Source: Thiocapsa marina 5811
Lineage (GTDB): Bacteria > Pseudomonadota > Gammaproteobacteria > Chromatiales > Chromatiaceae
Length of the DNA stretch: 64,000 nucleotides
NCBI RefSeq assembly: GCF_000223985.1
Contig: NZ_AFWV01000014.1
Location: 91,961-155,960 of the forward strand
Direction of reading: 5' to 3'
A program made the position numbers and the translations under genes. Below the pieces are notes generated by a model. The model searched no databases. It was not told the origin of the DNA and was given only the letters and a program-made list of their open reading frames with translations. Positions 9,166-19,303 of this stretch are shown piece by piece. Position 1 is the first letter of the stretch. Every line of letters begins with the position of its first letter.

Positions 9166-10871
9166 GCGCTTGATGCCGTCGCGGTTGACCGTTGCCCCTG
9201 ACGCAGCAGCAGTTCATCGATGACATCGACGAAGGCATTCACTTTGGCAGCGAAGACGCCAAAGGCGATGGCGCGGAAACTCTCGTTCTCTGCGATCAGG
9301 CGATGGAATGCCTGCGACGGGAGCATCAAGACTTCAACCTCACCGTCCGCGACGCCCCGGGCCTGATAGCGGGTCGCGCTCATGAGGCAGGCCGTGGTCA
9401 CGACGCAGCTATCACCAGGGCCGATCGTATAGAGTGGGATCGGGGGCTGATCCGACGACGCAAGATGTTCGACTCGCAGACGTCCTTTCAGGATCAACAG
9501 GAAACCGCTGCAGAGATCACCCGGACGAAAGAGTGCCTGCCCGTTGGCAACCGAGACGCGTTTGCCGTTCCATGCCAAGGAGGTCTTGAGTTGCTCCGGC
9601 CAAGCGGGCGCGAGTGTAGCCAGAACAATTTGCGTCTCATCGCTGCACTGCGCGCCTCCCGTCACCGGAGCGACTCCGTCGCCGCGCGCGGAGCGGCGCT
9701 GGTTGAAGCCAATGCGCAGCATCAACAGAATGGTGACCGCCTGCACCAGAAGCGCTAGGCCTGAAAGGGTCCAGTAGGTAAGCTCGAACTTCCCGATCAG
9801 CCCCACATTCACCAGGCCCTGGTTAACGAAAAAGTGCAGCATGACGGCCATCGCAACGCCGGGACAGATCAGCACCCAACTGCCCGGCGAGATCTCACGT
9901 CCGAAGACATAGCGGCGAAAATAGCCTTGGCGTCGCAGGACCGCCCAACCGAGCATCAGAAAGCTGATCTGGGCGCTGAGCAGCACCAACATGAGATCAA
10001 AGTGGTGAATGGCCGTGGCCTGATCGTCGAAATGAACCTCAGCCCCGTGCCCGAGGCGCACGAGCGCGATGGTCAACACCGTGAGGATAGGCACGCCGAT
10101 CCAGAGGGTTGGAGCGGTTTCGGCATTGGCACCCGTCTCCATCATCGAGCGCAGCCCAAGGACCATTTTTGCGGCACCGAGGAGGACAGCGACGACAATG
10201 AAGAAGGTCGACAGGACGTATCCCAGCCCGGCGATCCAAGGTGTGACACTCATGGCCGCAGGCGCACTGAGCCCCACGCCGACCATCACCAGCGCGAAGG
10301 CCGGGAGCATCTGTGCGAAACTGTTATTGCGCATGCAGTCGAAACCGCCCTGCGTAAGCACCCTCCCGTAGAAGTCCCCGAGCAGGCTCAACGCCCAGAT
10401 CCCCACCAGAAAAAAGGCCGCAATGGCTGCCGGGAACAGCCATTCGACCACCGACCAAAGGCCGGGTACGAAGACCATCCCGAGGACGAAACCGACGTTG
10501 ATGGTCATGGCCACGGTCAGCGGCAGGGCGAGCAATTGGGTTTCGGAGTTACCGGTCCGCAGCAGGCGAGCGGCATCGGTGCCGCGATAGCGCGCGAAGC
10601 GGACCAGGTTCCAGCCCAGCAGCCCCAAGTGCAGCAGCGCAAAGATCACAATGCCGGCAACGGCGACTGCGATGGCGCTCTGCAACGGCGTTGTCCCATT
10701 GGTAACGGCGACAATGATGTCTTCGAACACCGGGACCGGTCGATCCGGATGGGGTACCCAGAACAGGAGCCAGACATAGAAGTTGGCAGCCAACCCACCG
10801 GCACCGAGCGCGGCGAGGAAGTAGAGTGGCGAGTACTGCTCGTCCGACGCGTGCGGCGTCCGTGCTGCCAT
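9144..10871 (-). CDS. Ten-helix membrane protein fused to CRP-like nucleotide-binding domain
   Basis: The 575-residue protein has about ten hydrophobic helices in residues 15-395, a topology like the TDT/SLAC1 transporter fold, though I cannot confirm homology. After a short linker comes a CRP/FNR-type effector domain (about 425-550): LFRPGDLCSGFLLILKGRL, then GPGDSCVVTTACL, a block common in sulfur-oxidiser CRP-like regulators. There is no DNA-binding helix-turn-helix. It may be a channel or transporter gated by a cyclic nucleotide or other ligand. The ATG has AGGAG eight bases upstream. The gene is isolated and flanked by diverged direct repeats; its 3' end overlaps the left copy, which supplies the Ala/Ser-rich tail. 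It may have arrived or been duplicated together with its promoter. Confidence 0.82.
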   Translation of the reverse strand: MAARTPHASDEQYSPLYFLAALGAGGLAANFYVWLLFWVPHPDRPVPVFEDIIVAVTNGTTPLQSAIAVAVAGIVIFALLHLGLLGWNLVRFARYRGTDAARLLRTGNSETQLLALPLTVAMTINVGFVLGMVFVPGLWSVVEWLFPAAIAAFFLVGIWALSLLGDFYGRVLTQGGFDCMRNNSFAQMLPAFALVMVGVGLSAPAAMSVTPWIAGLGYVLSTFFIVVAVLLGAAKMVLGLRSMMETGANAETAPTLWIGVPILTVLTIALVRLGHGAEVHFDDQATAIHHFDLMLVLLSAQISFLMLGWAVLRRQGYFRRYVFGREISPGSWVLICPGVAMAVMLHFFVNQGLVNVGLIGKFELTYWTLSGLALLVQAVTILLMLRIGFNQRRSARGDGVAPVTGGAQCSDETQIVLATLAPAWPEQLKTSLAWNGKRVSVANGQALFRPGDLCSGFLLILKGRLRVEHLASSDQPPIPLYTIGPGDSCVVTTACLMSATRYQARGVADGEVEVLMLPSQAFHRLIAENESFRAIAFGVFAAKVNAFVDVIDELLLRQGQRSTATASSAALGAQA

Positions 10872-10977
10872 GATGGGGCTCCTGAGTGACTACATCATAG
10901 GATTGAGAAACTTTGTATCTCGGGCAGGGATGGAGGCCATGAGATCCATCAACAAAGTCGATCTAAGCCCCATTTAT

Positions 10978-11168
10978 GGCCGTCAAGGGCTTTGGAACAA
11001 GTAAAGATTCGTGAAGGGCCAACCCTTGCGCGCGGTGCATCTTGAGTCCTTTACAGATCTTTACTTCATATCGTTGCAGGTAAAGCTCAGCATAGAGACT
11101 CAAGCCTCGAAGCGTTTCCCGGTACCCTACCTCAGCCGGCACGCATTCAGGCTTGTGTTCGGCAGCAA
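10978..11168. repeat. Diverged direct repeat, right copy (~190 bp)
   Basis: This is the partner of 8985-9165, lying directly upstream of the ten-helix membrane gene. It contains the conserved motif and an inverted second half-site. The rest of the 10872-11219 gap holds no gene that I can support. Confidence 0.7.
10997..11066 (-). promoter_or_regulatory. Conserved upstream motif, copy 3, with inverted half-site
   Basis: AAGTAAAGATTCGTGAAGG (10999-11017) is about 125 bp upstream of the membrane gene. AAGTAAAGAT recurs inverted as ATCTTTACTT at 11057-11066, giving a dyad spaced like a looping or paired operator. On the minus strand a TTGACG followed by a TAGAT-like hexamer lies between the motif and the gene and could be the promoter. 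Confidence 0.45.
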
Positions 11169-11219
11169 GCAATTGGCCGCCATGGCGCACCACACACCCG
11201 CCGTGGCGGTTTCTTTTTG

Positions 11220-11993
11220 TTAAGGACGCAGGGTATCCGACTCAGCCTCTCGATAACGAATCGAGTCGCGTTCGAGCCGTTCGCGCAGGGCGCTCATCGC
11301 CTCTTCGAGCCCGCTACGCCCGCGAAAACCCAATCGAATGTAGGCATCATCGCCCATGTGAGGCAGGCTGAAGAGCTTGGCCTGCGGAAACCGCTCGCCG
11401 AGATCGCGCATCAACGGGATCAAGAGACTCTCCGGAACGCCGCGGAGTTCGAAGGCTCGCTCCTCGACGCGGGCCGAGACGCAGTAGAACCCATCCATGA
11501 CCCATTCGGCCATCGGCCAGGCCATCTGGGGAAAACCCGGCAGAAACCAATGTCCGCGCAGCGAAAAGCCGGGGATCCGGTTGATCGGATTCGGGATCAG
11601 ATCGCAGCCTGCGGGGAGATCCGCCATGAGGATGCGGTTGGGATAGGCCTCGGATCCGAACTTCTCCTCGAGCAGCGCTTTGGCTTCGGGATGACGCACC
11701 AGGTCCAGACCGGCTGCGGTCGCGGCGCATGCGCGAGTGTGATCATCGGGGGTCGCGCCGATCCCGCCACACACAAACACCGGGTCGGGGCGCCCCATCG
11801 AAAAGCGCAGATGGGCGACCAAGACCTCGGGTTCATCCGGGAGCAACCAGTGCCAGGCCAGCTCATGACCGCGCTCGCCGACCATCCCCTTGAAGGCGCT
11901 CAGATGAGCATCGACGCGGGAGCCATTGAGGATCTCGTCGCCGATCACGATGAGGCCGAAGGCGATCGGTGGGCGGAGCGGACGCGTTGACAT
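11220..11993 (-). CDS. CinA-N/MoaB-like molybdopterin-binding domain protein
   Basis: The 257-residue protein begins with a MoCF_biosynth domain: GLIVIGDEILNGSRVD, then VCGGIGATPDDHTR, the signature of CinA N-terminal domains. It lacks the C-terminal nicotinamide-nucleotide deamidase domain of full CinA, so it belongs to the short competence/damage-inducible A-like group found in many proteobacteria. The biochemical role is unsettled; pyrophosphatase activity on ADP-ribose or NAD-type substrates is known for the family. The internal ATG at MSTRPLRPP was chosen because the preceding 20 codons have no family similarity. The gene stands alone between repeats. Confidence 0.88.
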   Translation of the reverse strand: MSTRPLRPPIAFGLIVIGDEILNGSRVDAHLSAFKGMVGERGHELAWHWLLPDEPEVLVAHLRFSMGRPDPVFVCGGIGATPDDHTRACAATAAGLDLVRHPEAKALLEEKFGSEAYPNRILMADLPAGCDLIPNPINRIPGFSLRGHWFLPGFPQMAWPMAEWVMDGFYCVSARVEERAFELRGVPESLLIPLMRDLGERFPQAKLFSLPHMGDDAYIRLGFRGRSGLEEAMSALRERLERDSIRYREAESDTLRP

Positions 11994-12052
11994 AGGGAGA
12001 TGGCCTTTGTGTTCTCGACTCGTCGACAGATCGTAGCACTTCGCGCCGCCCA

Positions 12053-12271
12053 CCCGGGATAGACGACTTGCAGTCGTCCTCTTCCGCCGTCCCGACGGCC
12101 GGCAGGTTTGCGGTCAACGGGAAGCTCTCGCGAACCGCGTTGAACGCTCGTCGGCTGGCCCAGGGAGGCGCTTTCACGACGGGCGGGGGTCGAACGCCGG
12201 CGCGAGCGCCATGAGGTGCCTTACTTCGGTCTGGTCAGGGAAGAGGACGACTGCAAGTCGTCTATCCCGGG
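12053..12271. repeat. Inverted pair of REP-like palindromes (REPIN-like)
   Basis: CCCGGGATAGACGACTTGC runs into AGTCGTCCTCTTCC at 12053-12085. The same ~32-bp unit recurs inverted at 12240-12271. Each unit contains a perfect GACGACT-TGC-AGTCGTC hairpin. The same unit is present at 34.6 kb. The rest of the 11994-12469 gap shows no gene. Confidence 0.75.
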
Positions 12272-12421
12272 GGATGTCGCCGCTTCGCGGCGACCGTTGG
12301 CGTCGCTACCGGCCGATCGTCTGCGAAAGGCACGACTGGCATGTCGGGGCGTGTCGGGGTTTCTTTCCGACACGTTGCCGAGCGACGTGAAATCCGAAAA
12401 ACAGGCGCCTATTGAAGATAC

Positions 12422-12446
12422 AAAAAAGGGGCCATCGGCCCCTTTT
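12422..12446 (-). terminator. Rho-independent terminator after pnp
   Basis: On the minus strand AAAAGGGGCC and GGCCCCTTTT pair around a three-base loop and end in a T run, 24 bp after the pnp stop. It closes the rimP-to-pnp cluster. Confidence 0.9.
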
Positions 12447-12469
12447 GGATACGCCATCAGACCGGGCAG

Positions 12470-14569
12470 TTACTCGCCGGGCTCGATCGCCTTCATGCTC
12501 AGACGGATGCGGCCTTGCTTGTCGACCTCGAGGACCTTCACACGGACCTGATCGCCTTCGGAGAGCTTGTCGCTCACGCTCTGAACGCGCTCCTCGCAGA
12601 TCTGGGAGATGTGCACCAGACCATCGCGGCCGGGCAGGATGGTGACGAAGGCGCCGAAATCCATCAGGCGTGCGACACGACCTTCATAGATCTTGCCGAC
12701 CTCGACATCGGCCGTGATCAGACGAATCCGCCGCTTGGCTTCCTCGCCCGCGGCCTTCTCGACCGAGAAGATCTTGACCACGCCCTCGTCGTTGATGTCG
12801 ATGGTGGCACCGGTCTCTTCGGTGATGGCGCGGATGACGGAGCCGCCCTTGCCGATGACGTCGCGGATCTTCTCGGGATGGATCTTCAGCTCGATGATGC
12901 GCGGGGCATGCTCGGACATCTCGGTGCGGTGTGCGCCGATGACCTTGTTCATCTCGCCGAGGATATGCAGCCGGCCGGCCTTCGCCTGATCGAGCGCGGT
13001 CTCCATGATCTCGGCGGTAATGCCTTCGATCTTGATATCCATCTGCAGGGCGTTGATGCCCTCGGACGTCCCGGCCACCTTGAAGTCCATGTCGCCGAGA
13101 TGATCCTCGTCGCCCATGATGTCGGTGAGCACGGCGAAGGCATCGCCTTCCTTGATCAGGCCCATCGCCACGCCGGCCACCGGCGCCTTGACCGGCACGC
13201 CGGCGTCCATCAGCGACAAGCTGGTGCCGCAGACGCTGGCCATGGAGCTCGAGCCGTTCGACTCGGTGATCTCGGAGACCACGCGCACCGAATAGGGGAA
13301 CTCTTCGATGCTCGGCATGACGGCGAGGACGCCGCGCTTGGCCAACCGGCCGTGGCCGACCTCGCGCCGCTTCGGCGAGCCGACACGACCCGTCTCGCCC
13401 ACGCAGAAGGGCGGGAAGTTGTAGTGGAGCATGAAGTGCTCGCGCCGCTCGCCTTCCAGCGCGTCGATGATCTGCGAATCACGCTCGGTGCCCAAGGTCG
13501 TGATGACCAGCGCCTGGGTCTCGCCGCGCGTAAAGAGCGCCGAGCCGTGGGTGCGGGGCAGCACGCCGGTGCGGATCGTGATGGGACGCACGGTCACGTT
13601 GTCGCGGCCGTCGATACGCGGGTTGCCGGCGATGATCGAGCCGCGTACGGTGGTCTTCTCGAACTTCTCGATCGCGCCCATGACCTGCTGCTCGGTCCAG
13701 ACCGGTGCGTCTCCGCCGCACAGGTCGGCGACGACGGAGGCACGCACCGCATCCAACGCTGCATAGCGGTCCTGCTTCTCTTTGATGCGATAGGCCTCGG
13801 CGATGCGATCGCCGCAGGCGCTCGCGACGGCCTCGGCCAGATCGGTATCGGCCGGCGGCGGGGTCCAGGCGATCGGCGGTTTGCCCACCTCGGCCGCAAG
13901 CTCGCGGATCGCCTGAATCGCAGGCCTCATCTGCTCATGACCGAACAACACGGCGCCGAGCATGACCTCCTCCGACAGGCCCCGCGCCTCGGACTCGACC
14001 ATCAAGACCGCCTTTTCGGTGCCGGCAACGATCAGGTCGAGATCCGAATCCGGACCCACCCCGACCACCGCCGGATTGAGGATGTACTCGCCGTTCTTGT
14101 AACCCACACGCACCGCGCCGATCGGTCCGTTGAACGGAACCCCCGAGACCGCCAGTGCGGCGGAGACGCCGATCATGGCCGGGACTTCGGGATTGACCGC
14201 GGGGTTCAGCGACTTGACCGTCGCAATCACCTGGATCTCTTGCCGGAAACCCTTCGCGAACAGGGGTCGAATCGGGCGATCGATGAGCCGCGAGGTCAGG
14301 ATCTCGGTTTCGCTCGGACGCCCCTCGCGACGGAAGAAGCCGCCCGGAATACGTCCGGCGGCATAGGTCTTTTCTTGATAATCGACGGTCAAGGGCAGGA
14401 AGTCGCGCACCGCGCCGGGGCGCTTGTCCACGACGACCGTGACCAGAACAACCGTATCGTCCACGTTGACCATCACGGCGCCGTCGGCCTGGCGCGCGAT
14501 CTCGCCGGTCTCGAGGGTGACCGTCTGGTCACCGAGCTTGAACTGCTTAACGATAGCTTTGGGAATCAC
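12470..14569 (-). CDS. pnp: Polyribonucleotide nucleotidyltransferase (PNPase)
   Basis: PNPase degrades RNA 3' to 5' using phosphate and is a trimer, usually part of the RNA degradosome. The 699 residues match the family length: two RNase PH domains separated by an all-alpha linker, a KH domain (about 553-612, GKGG loop in [14 protein letters not shown]) and an S1 domain (about 622-690, [15 protein letters not shown]). The start codon is GTG with GAGGATCT upstream. It is last in the cluster, directly after rpsO, as in Escherichia coli. The 183-bp rpsO-pnp gap is very GC-rich and hairpin-prone, in keeping with the known RNase III processing of this leader in enterics, which is inference here. 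Confidence 0.99.
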   Translation of the reverse strand: MIPKAIVKQFKLGDQTVTLETGEIARQADGAVMVNVDDTVVLVTVVVDKRPGAVRDFLPLTVDYQEKTYAAGRIPGGFFRREGRPSETEILTSRLIDRPIRPLFAKGFRQEIQVIATVKSLNPAVNPEVPAMIGVSAALAVSGVPFNGPIGAVRVGYKNGEYILNPAVVGVGPDSDLDLIVAGTEKAVLMVESEARGLSEEVMLGAVLFGHEQMRPAIQAIRELAAEVGKPPIAWTPPPADTDLAEAVASACGDRIAEAYRIKEKQDRYAALDAVRASVVADLCGGDAPVWTEQQVMGAIEKFEKTTVRGSIIAGNPRIDGRDNVTVRPITIRTGVLPRTHGSALFTRGETQALVITTLGTERDSQIIDALEGERREHFMLHYNFPPFCVGETGRVGSPKRREVGHGRLAKRGVLAVMPSIEEFPYSVRVVSEITESNGSSSMASVCGTSLSLMDAGVPVKAPVAGVAMGLIKEGDAFAVLTDIMGDEDHLGDMDFKVAGTSEGINALQMDIKIEGITAEIMETALDQAKAGRLHILGEMNKVIGAHRTEMSEHAPRIIELKIHPEKIRDVIGKGGSVIRAITEETGATIDINDEGVVKIFSVEKAAGEEAKRRIRLITADVEVGKIYEGRVARLMDFGAFVTILPGRDGLVHISQICEERVQSVSDKLSEGDQVRVKVLEVDKQGRIRLSMKAIEPGE

Positions 14570-14751
14570 AAGTAGATCCTCGGGGTATGTGGTCCGTCGT
14601 AGCGCCGGGCCTTGGACCCCTGCACCTTAGACGCGCCCGCTGGCGCTTCGGTGGCAGGGCTGTGCGTCGGTGCCGCCGGCGGCATCCCTTCCGCGGGGAG
14701 CGGGCGGGCCGGGCGTCTCCCGACCGCCCGCTCGCCGAGTCGGGAGGCGTG

Positions 14752-15021
14752 TCAGCGGCGCAGGCCGAGACGCGTGATCAGCTCGCGATAGCGGTCGAGA
14801 TCCTTGCGCTTGAGATAGTCGAGCAGCTTGCGACGGGAGTTGACCATACGGACCAGACCGCGGCGCGAGTGGTGATCGTGCTTGTGCTCTTTGAAATGCT
14901 CGGTGAGCTGCAGGATGCGCGCGGTCAGGAGCGCGACCTGCACCTCGGGGGACCCCGTGTCGGTATCGGCGCGACGGTAGTCTTCGACAATCTGTTTCTT
15001 CTCGGCTGCGGTCATTGTCAT
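14752..15021 (-). CDS. rpsO: 30S ribosomal protein S15
   Basis: S15 binds 16S rRNA early and organises the central domain of the small subunit. The 89-residue product has the family core: [40 protein letters not shown] and the ending LGLRR. Length equals the E. coli protein. Two near-adjacent ATGs are possible at the start; the first is used. It lies between truB and pnp, the standard gammaproteobacterial order. Confidence 0.98.
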   Translation of the reverse strand: MTMTAAEKKQIVEDYRRADTDTGSPEVQVALLTARILQLTEHFKEHKHDHHSRRGLVRMVNSRRKLLDYLKRKDLDRYRELITRLGLRR

Positions 15022-15218
15022 TGGTGGTCTCCTGGTTCGGTGATGGAGAGAAAAAAGGTCCTGGTCCGTCTCCGGCGGGGAGAGGGATGGATCGCCCCGA
15101 CAATGACATCAGGGGATCGGACCGTGGTTTGAAACGTTTTTCGAGTCGTCGAGTGCCGCGCGGGGGCACCGCTTCCCGGCTTTTTCGCCGGGCGCGGCGC
15201 CTGCGGCGCTCTACGATT

Positions 15219-16136
15219 TCAAATCAGCCTCTTGGGCTGAACGCGCCCGTCGTCGAGGATACTGCCGACGCCGACGAAGATCTGCGACGGATCATAGAGG
15301 CGAACGAGTCCCTCGGTCGGCGCTTGCGGGATCAAGACCGCCTGACCTTGCCGGAGGTAAAAGGCCGCATCGGCGGACAGTCGCACCGCCGGCCAGTGAC
15401 CCAGGGCACTGTCGAGCGGCAGGAGCAGCGCGTCCAGACCGGCCATGTCCTCTTCGCCTGCCATCGCTTCGATCCGGTCCAGACCGACGAAGGGACCGGC
15501 GGTTTCCGCGTAAGGTCCCACGGCGGTGCGGCGCAGTCCGCTGACATGCGCACCGCAGCCCAGCACACGACCGATATCCTCCGCAAGCGTCCGCACATAG
15601 GTGCCTTTGGAGCAGTGCACGTCCAGCTCGATCTCCGGCAGATCGATCGAGAGCAGATCGAGCGCGAAGATCTGAATCTCGCGCGGGGTGCGCTCGACCT
15701 CCAGGCCTTGCCGGGCGAGTTTGTAGAGCCGTTGCCCCTGGTGCTTCACCGCCGAGTGCATCGGCGGCAGTTGCGAGATGGTCCCGAGAAAGCCGAGCAA
15801 CACCTCGCGCACGCGCGCCTCGTCGATCCCGACCACCGGCTCGTCGGCAAGGATGTCGCCCTCGGCATCGGCGGTCGTGGTCGTGACGCCCAAGCGCACC
15901 CGCACACGATAGCGCTTGTCCGCATCCAGCAGATAGGCGGAGAACTTGGTCGCATCGCCCAGACAACAGGGCAAGAGCCCGGTCGCCAAAGGGTCCAGGC
16001 TTCCGGTATGCCCGGCCTTGGCGGCGCGGTAGAAGCGCTTGACGCGCTGCAGGGCGTCGTTCGACGACAGACCCAGCGGTTTATCCAGCAAGAGGATGCC
16101 GGTGACATCTCGGCCTGTATTACGACGGCGTCCCAT
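15219..16136 (-). CDS. truB: tRNA pseudouridine-55 synthase
   Basis: TruB converts U55 of tRNA to pseudouridine. The 305-residue protein carries GHTGSLDPLATG with the catalytic aspartate at D48, the same number as in E. coli, and the LPPMHSAVKHQGQRLYKLAR segment. A C-terminal PUA-like region follows. The ATG at MGRRRNTGRD is chosen: GGAGGAG lies ten bases upstream. The start overlaps the end of rbfA, so translation is probably coupled. Confidence 0.97.
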   Translation of the reverse strand: MGRRRNTGRDVTGILLLDKPLGLSSNDALQRVKRFYRAAKAGHTGSLDPLATGLLPCCLGDATKFSAYLLDADKRYRVRVRLGVTTTTADAEGDILADEPVVGIDEARVREVLLGFLGTISQLPPMHSAVKHQGQRLYKLARQGLEVERTPREIQIFALDLLSIDLPEIELDVHCSKGTYVRTLAEDIGRVLGCGAHVSGLRRTAVGPYAETAGPFVGLDRIEAMAGEEDMAGLDALLLPLDSALGHWPAVRLSADAAFYLRQGQAVLIPQAPTEGLVRLYDPSQIFVGVGSILDDGRVQPKRLI

Positions 16137-16533
16137 CAGCTTGCAGCTCCTCCGGGTCGGCGTCTTCACGCGTGGATGTGTCGGATCGCCCGACCGCTTG
16201 CGAGATCAGTGCCGCAAGGCGCTCGCCTTTACCGATGGACTCGTCGAACACGAAATGCAGCTGCGGGATGGTCCGAAGACGAACGCGCTGTGCGAGCCCG
16301 TGACGGAGGAAGCCGGCAAGCTTCCCGTTGAGCAGACGCGTCTGCTCGGCCGCCTCGTCGTCCGTCGGGAAGCATGTGAAGAAGACCTTGGCGTGCGCCA
16401 GATCCCGGGTGACCCGCACCTCGTGGACGGTGATGTTCGCCAGGCGCGGATCATTCACCTCGTCGCGCACCAGCGTGGAGAGCAGACGCTTGAGCTCCGC
16501 GCCGATGCGTTCGGTACGATCGAATTCCTTCAT
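16120..16533 (-). CDS. rbfA: Ribosome-binding factor A
   Basis: RbfA is a small KH-fold factor for 16S rRNA 5'-end maturation and cold adaptation. The 137-residue product shows the family pattern: RIGAELKRLLSTLVRDEVNDPR near the N-terminus, HVVRDL-type strand VTRDLAHAKVFF, and a C-terminal strand LHFVFDESI. It starts 4 bp after the infB stop and overlaps truB by 17 bp, so it sits inside a tightly packed operon. Confidence 0.96.
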   Translation of the reverse strand: MKEFDRTERIGAELKRLLSTLVRDEVNDPRLANITVHEVRVTRDLAHAKVFFTCFPTDDEAAEQTRLLNGKLAGFLRHGLAQRVRLRTIPQLHFVFDESIGKGERLAALISQAVGRSDTSTREDADPEELQADGTPS

Positions 16534-16537
16534 CCGA

Positions 16538-19285
16538 TCAGATCTCGCGAGCCCGCTCGGTCCGCTCGAAGACCTCGATCTGGTCGCCCGGCTGTACGTC
16601 GTTGTAGTTCTTCACGCCGATGCCGCACTCGACGCCGTTCTTCACCTCGCTCACGTCGTCCTTGAAGCGGCGCAGCGACTCGAGCGCGCCCTCGTAGACC
16701 ACGACGTTGTTGCGCAGTACGCGGATCGGGCTGTTGCGCCGGATCACGCCCTCGGTGACCATGCAGCCGGCAACCGCGCCGAACTTCGAGGAGCGGAAGA
16801 CGTCGCGCACCTGAGCCAGACCGATGATCTCTTCGGTCACGATCGGACTGAGCAGGCCGGAAATGGCCTTCTTCACGTCGTCGATCAGCTCGTAGATGAT
16901 GCTGTAGTAGCGCAGGTCGAGACCCTTCTCCTCGATCACCCTGCGTGCCGCGGCATCGGCGCGGACGTTGAACCCGAGCAGGATGGCGTTGGATGTCACG
17001 GCCAGGTTGGCGTCAGACTCGGTAATGCCGCCGACGCCGACCGCGACCAGCGCGACCTTGACCTCTTCGTTGCCGAGCTTGAGCAAGCTGTCCTTGAGCG
17101 CCTCGAGACTGCCTTGTACGTCGGCCTTGACGATGAGGTTGACGCTCTTCTGCTCGCCGTCCTTGATCTGAGCGAAGAGCTGATCGAGGCTGACGCCGCG
17201 TTGCTCGTCGAAGCGGCTCTGACGCGAACGTGCCGAACGGAATTCCGCGACCTCGCGCGCCCGGCGCTCGTCGGCGACGGTCATGACGTCGTCCCCTGCG
17301 TAGGGCGTGCCCGATAGACCCAGCACCTGGACGGGGATGGACGGACCCGCGGCCTCGATCGGCGCTCCGGCCTCGTCGAACATGGCTCGAACGCGACCGT
17401 ACTCGCCGCCGCTGACGATGATGTCGCCACGCCGCAAGGTTCCGGACTGGACCAAGACGGTCGCGACCGGACCACGGCCCTTGTCGAGACTGGACTCCAC
17501 GATCGTACCCCGGGCGGGGCCGTCGACGGCTGCCTTGAGCTCGAGCACCTCGGACTGCAGCAAGATACCGTCGAGAAGATCGTCGATGCCGTCGCCGGTC
17601 TTGGCCGAGACCTGCACCATCATGGTATCGCCGCCCCACTCCTCGGCGACGACCTGGTGCTGGGTCAGCTCCTGCATCACCTTGTCGGGATGGGCATCGG
17701 GTTTGTCGATCTTGTTGATCGCGACGATGAGCGGCACACCCGAGGCGCGGGCATGCTGAATGGCCTCGACGGTCTGCGGCATCACGCCGTCGTCCGCCGC
17801 GACCACCAGGATGACGATGTCCGTCACCTTGGCCCCGCGAGCGCGCATCGCCGAGAAGGCGGCATGGCCGGGGGTATCGAGGAAGGAGACCGTCCCCTTG
17901 GGCGTCTCCACGTGATAGGCGCCGATATGCTGGGTGATCCCGCCCGCCTCGCCGGAGGCGACACGGGTGCGGCGGATGTAGTCGAGCAACGAGGTCTTGC
18001 CGTGGTCGACGTGACCCATGATGGTGACGACCGGCGGACGCGGCACCATCTCGGCCTGCTCCACCTGCTCCTGGACCTCTTCCATCAGCACGCCTTCGGC
18101 GTCGCGCTCGTCGGCGCGCACGGCCGTGTGACCGAGCTCCTCGACGACGATGGTGGCCGTGTCGCGATCGAGCGTCTGGTTGATGGTGACCATGACGCCC
18201 TGCTTGAAGAGCTCGCGGATCACCTCGGATGCCTTCACCGACATGCGGCTGGCGAGCTCGCCGACCGAGATGGCCTCGGGGATCTCGACCTCGCGAACCA
18301 CCGGCGCGGTCGGTTTCTGGAAGACATGCTTGTCCTGCAGCTGCGGCTTGAGCGTCTTCTTCTTCCGACGCAGTCCGCGACCGGCGGAATCGCCGCCCGC
18401 GTCGATCTCTTCGTAATCGGCACCCGGAACCACCGCGGTCTCGCGGCCACGCGAGCTATCCTTGCGCCCGGCCTTTTTGACCGATCGCTCCTTCTCGGAA
18501 AGCTCTGCAGGCTTCTTCTGTGCAGCCTTCTTCGACTTCGCGGGCTCTGCGCGACGGGCGACAACCGCCGTTTCAGGCGCCTCTTCCACGTCGTCGTTCT
18601 CGGGAGCGACTGCAACGCTGGCGGCGGCCTGCGCCGCGGCCTCGGAGGCAAGGCGCTCGGCCTCTTCGGCTGCACGGGCAGCCTCGGCTGCACGTCGCGC
18701 TTGCTCCTCGATCCGCCGCTTCTCGTCTTGCTCGCGCGCTAGACGTTCCTGCTCCTCCTGCTCGGCGAGCCGGCGTGCCTCCTGCTCGGCGCGCAAGGCC
18801 TCGAGCTCGATGCGACGACGCCCGCCGTCATGCGCAGGTGCAGACGAGGAGGACCGCTCGCGCTGCGGCCGCGCACGCTCGACGGCCGGCCGCTGCTGGG
18901 CAGCGGCGGCGGACGGCGGCGGGACAGGTTCATCGGCTCGCTTCACGTAGGTGCGCTTGCGACGCACCTCGACGCTCACGGTCTTCGCCCGTGCGGCGGG
19001 GGTGGGTCGAGCACTTCCGACATTTCCCCGTGGAGCCGCCGCAGGCTGGCGCAGCTCGCTGACCGACTTGCGCTTGAGCGTGACTTGACCGGGCGCGGTG
19101 CCGCTGTCGGCTTCTGCCTTGCCGTGGCTGCGACGCAGATAGCCGAGAAGCTGGAGCTTCTCCTGCTCCGTCAAGGTAGTCTCCGCGTTTTCAGCGGTGA
19201 TACCTGCCTCGTTCAACTGTGTCAGGAGGCGCTCAACCGGGATGCCGACCGTAGAGGCGAGTTGCTTGACCGTGACTTCACTCAT
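16538..19285 (-). CDS. infB: Translation initiation factor IF-2
   Basis: IF-2 is the GTPase that brings fMet-tRNA to the 30S subunit and promotes subunit joining. The 915-residue protein has an IF2-N domain (1-50), a long charged Arg/Glu/Ala-rich coiled linker, a second IF2-N-like domain (about 340-400), the G domain from about 418 ([23 protein letters not shown]) and the C-terminal tRNA-binding domains. The length suits a gammaproteobacterial IF-2. It starts 18 bp after nusA and ends 4 bp before rbfA. Confidence 0.99.
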   Translation of the reverse strand: MSEVTVKQLASTVGIPVERLLTQLNEAGITAENAETTLTEQEKLQLLGYLRRSHGKAEADSGTAPGQVTLKRKSVSELRQPAAAPRGNVGSARPTPAARAKTVSVEVRRKRTYVKRADEPVPPPSAAAAQQRPAVERARPQRERSSSSAPAHDGGRRRIELEALRAEQEARRLAEQEEQERLAREQDEKRRIEEQARRAAEAARAAEEAERLASEAAAQAAASVAVAPENDDVEEAPETAVVARRAEPAKSKKAAQKKPAELSEKERSVKKAGRKDSSRGRETAVVPGADYEEIDAGGDSAGRGLRRKKKTLKPQLQDKHVFQKPTAPVVREVEIPEAISVGELASRMSVKASEVIRELFKQGVMVTINQTLDRDTATIVVEELGHTAVRADERDAEGVLMEEVQEQVEQAEMVPRPPVVTIMGHVDHGKTSLLDYIRRTRVASGEAGGITQHIGAYHVETPKGTVSFLDTPGHAAFSAMRARGAKVTDIVILVVAADDGVMPQTVEAIQHARASGVPLIVAINKIDKPDAHPDKVMQELTQHQVVAEEWGGDTMMVQVSAKTGDGIDDLLDGILLQSEVLELKAAVDGPARGTIVESSLDKGRGPVATVLVQSGTLRRGDIIVSGGEYGRVRAMFDEAGAPIEAAGPSIPVQVLGLSGTPYAGDDVMTVADERRAREVAEFRSARSRQSRFDEQRGVSLDQLFAQIKDGEQKSVNLIVKADVQGSLEALKDSLLKLGNEEVKVALVAVGVGGITESDANLAVTSNAILLGFNVRADAAARRVIEEKGLDLRYYSIIYELIDDVKKAISGLLSPIVTEEIIGLAQVRDVFRSSKFGAVAGCMVTEGVIRRNSPIRVLRNNVVVYEGALESLRRFKDDVSEVKNGVECGIGVKNYNDVQPGDQIEVFERTERAREI

Positions 19286-19303
19286 GAACTGACCTTTATT
19301 CCT

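Noticed and set aside
12515..14575. A 686-codon open frame opposite pnp
   Set aside because: pnp is unmistakable on the other strand; the antisense product is low in structure and rich in His, Asp and Gly.
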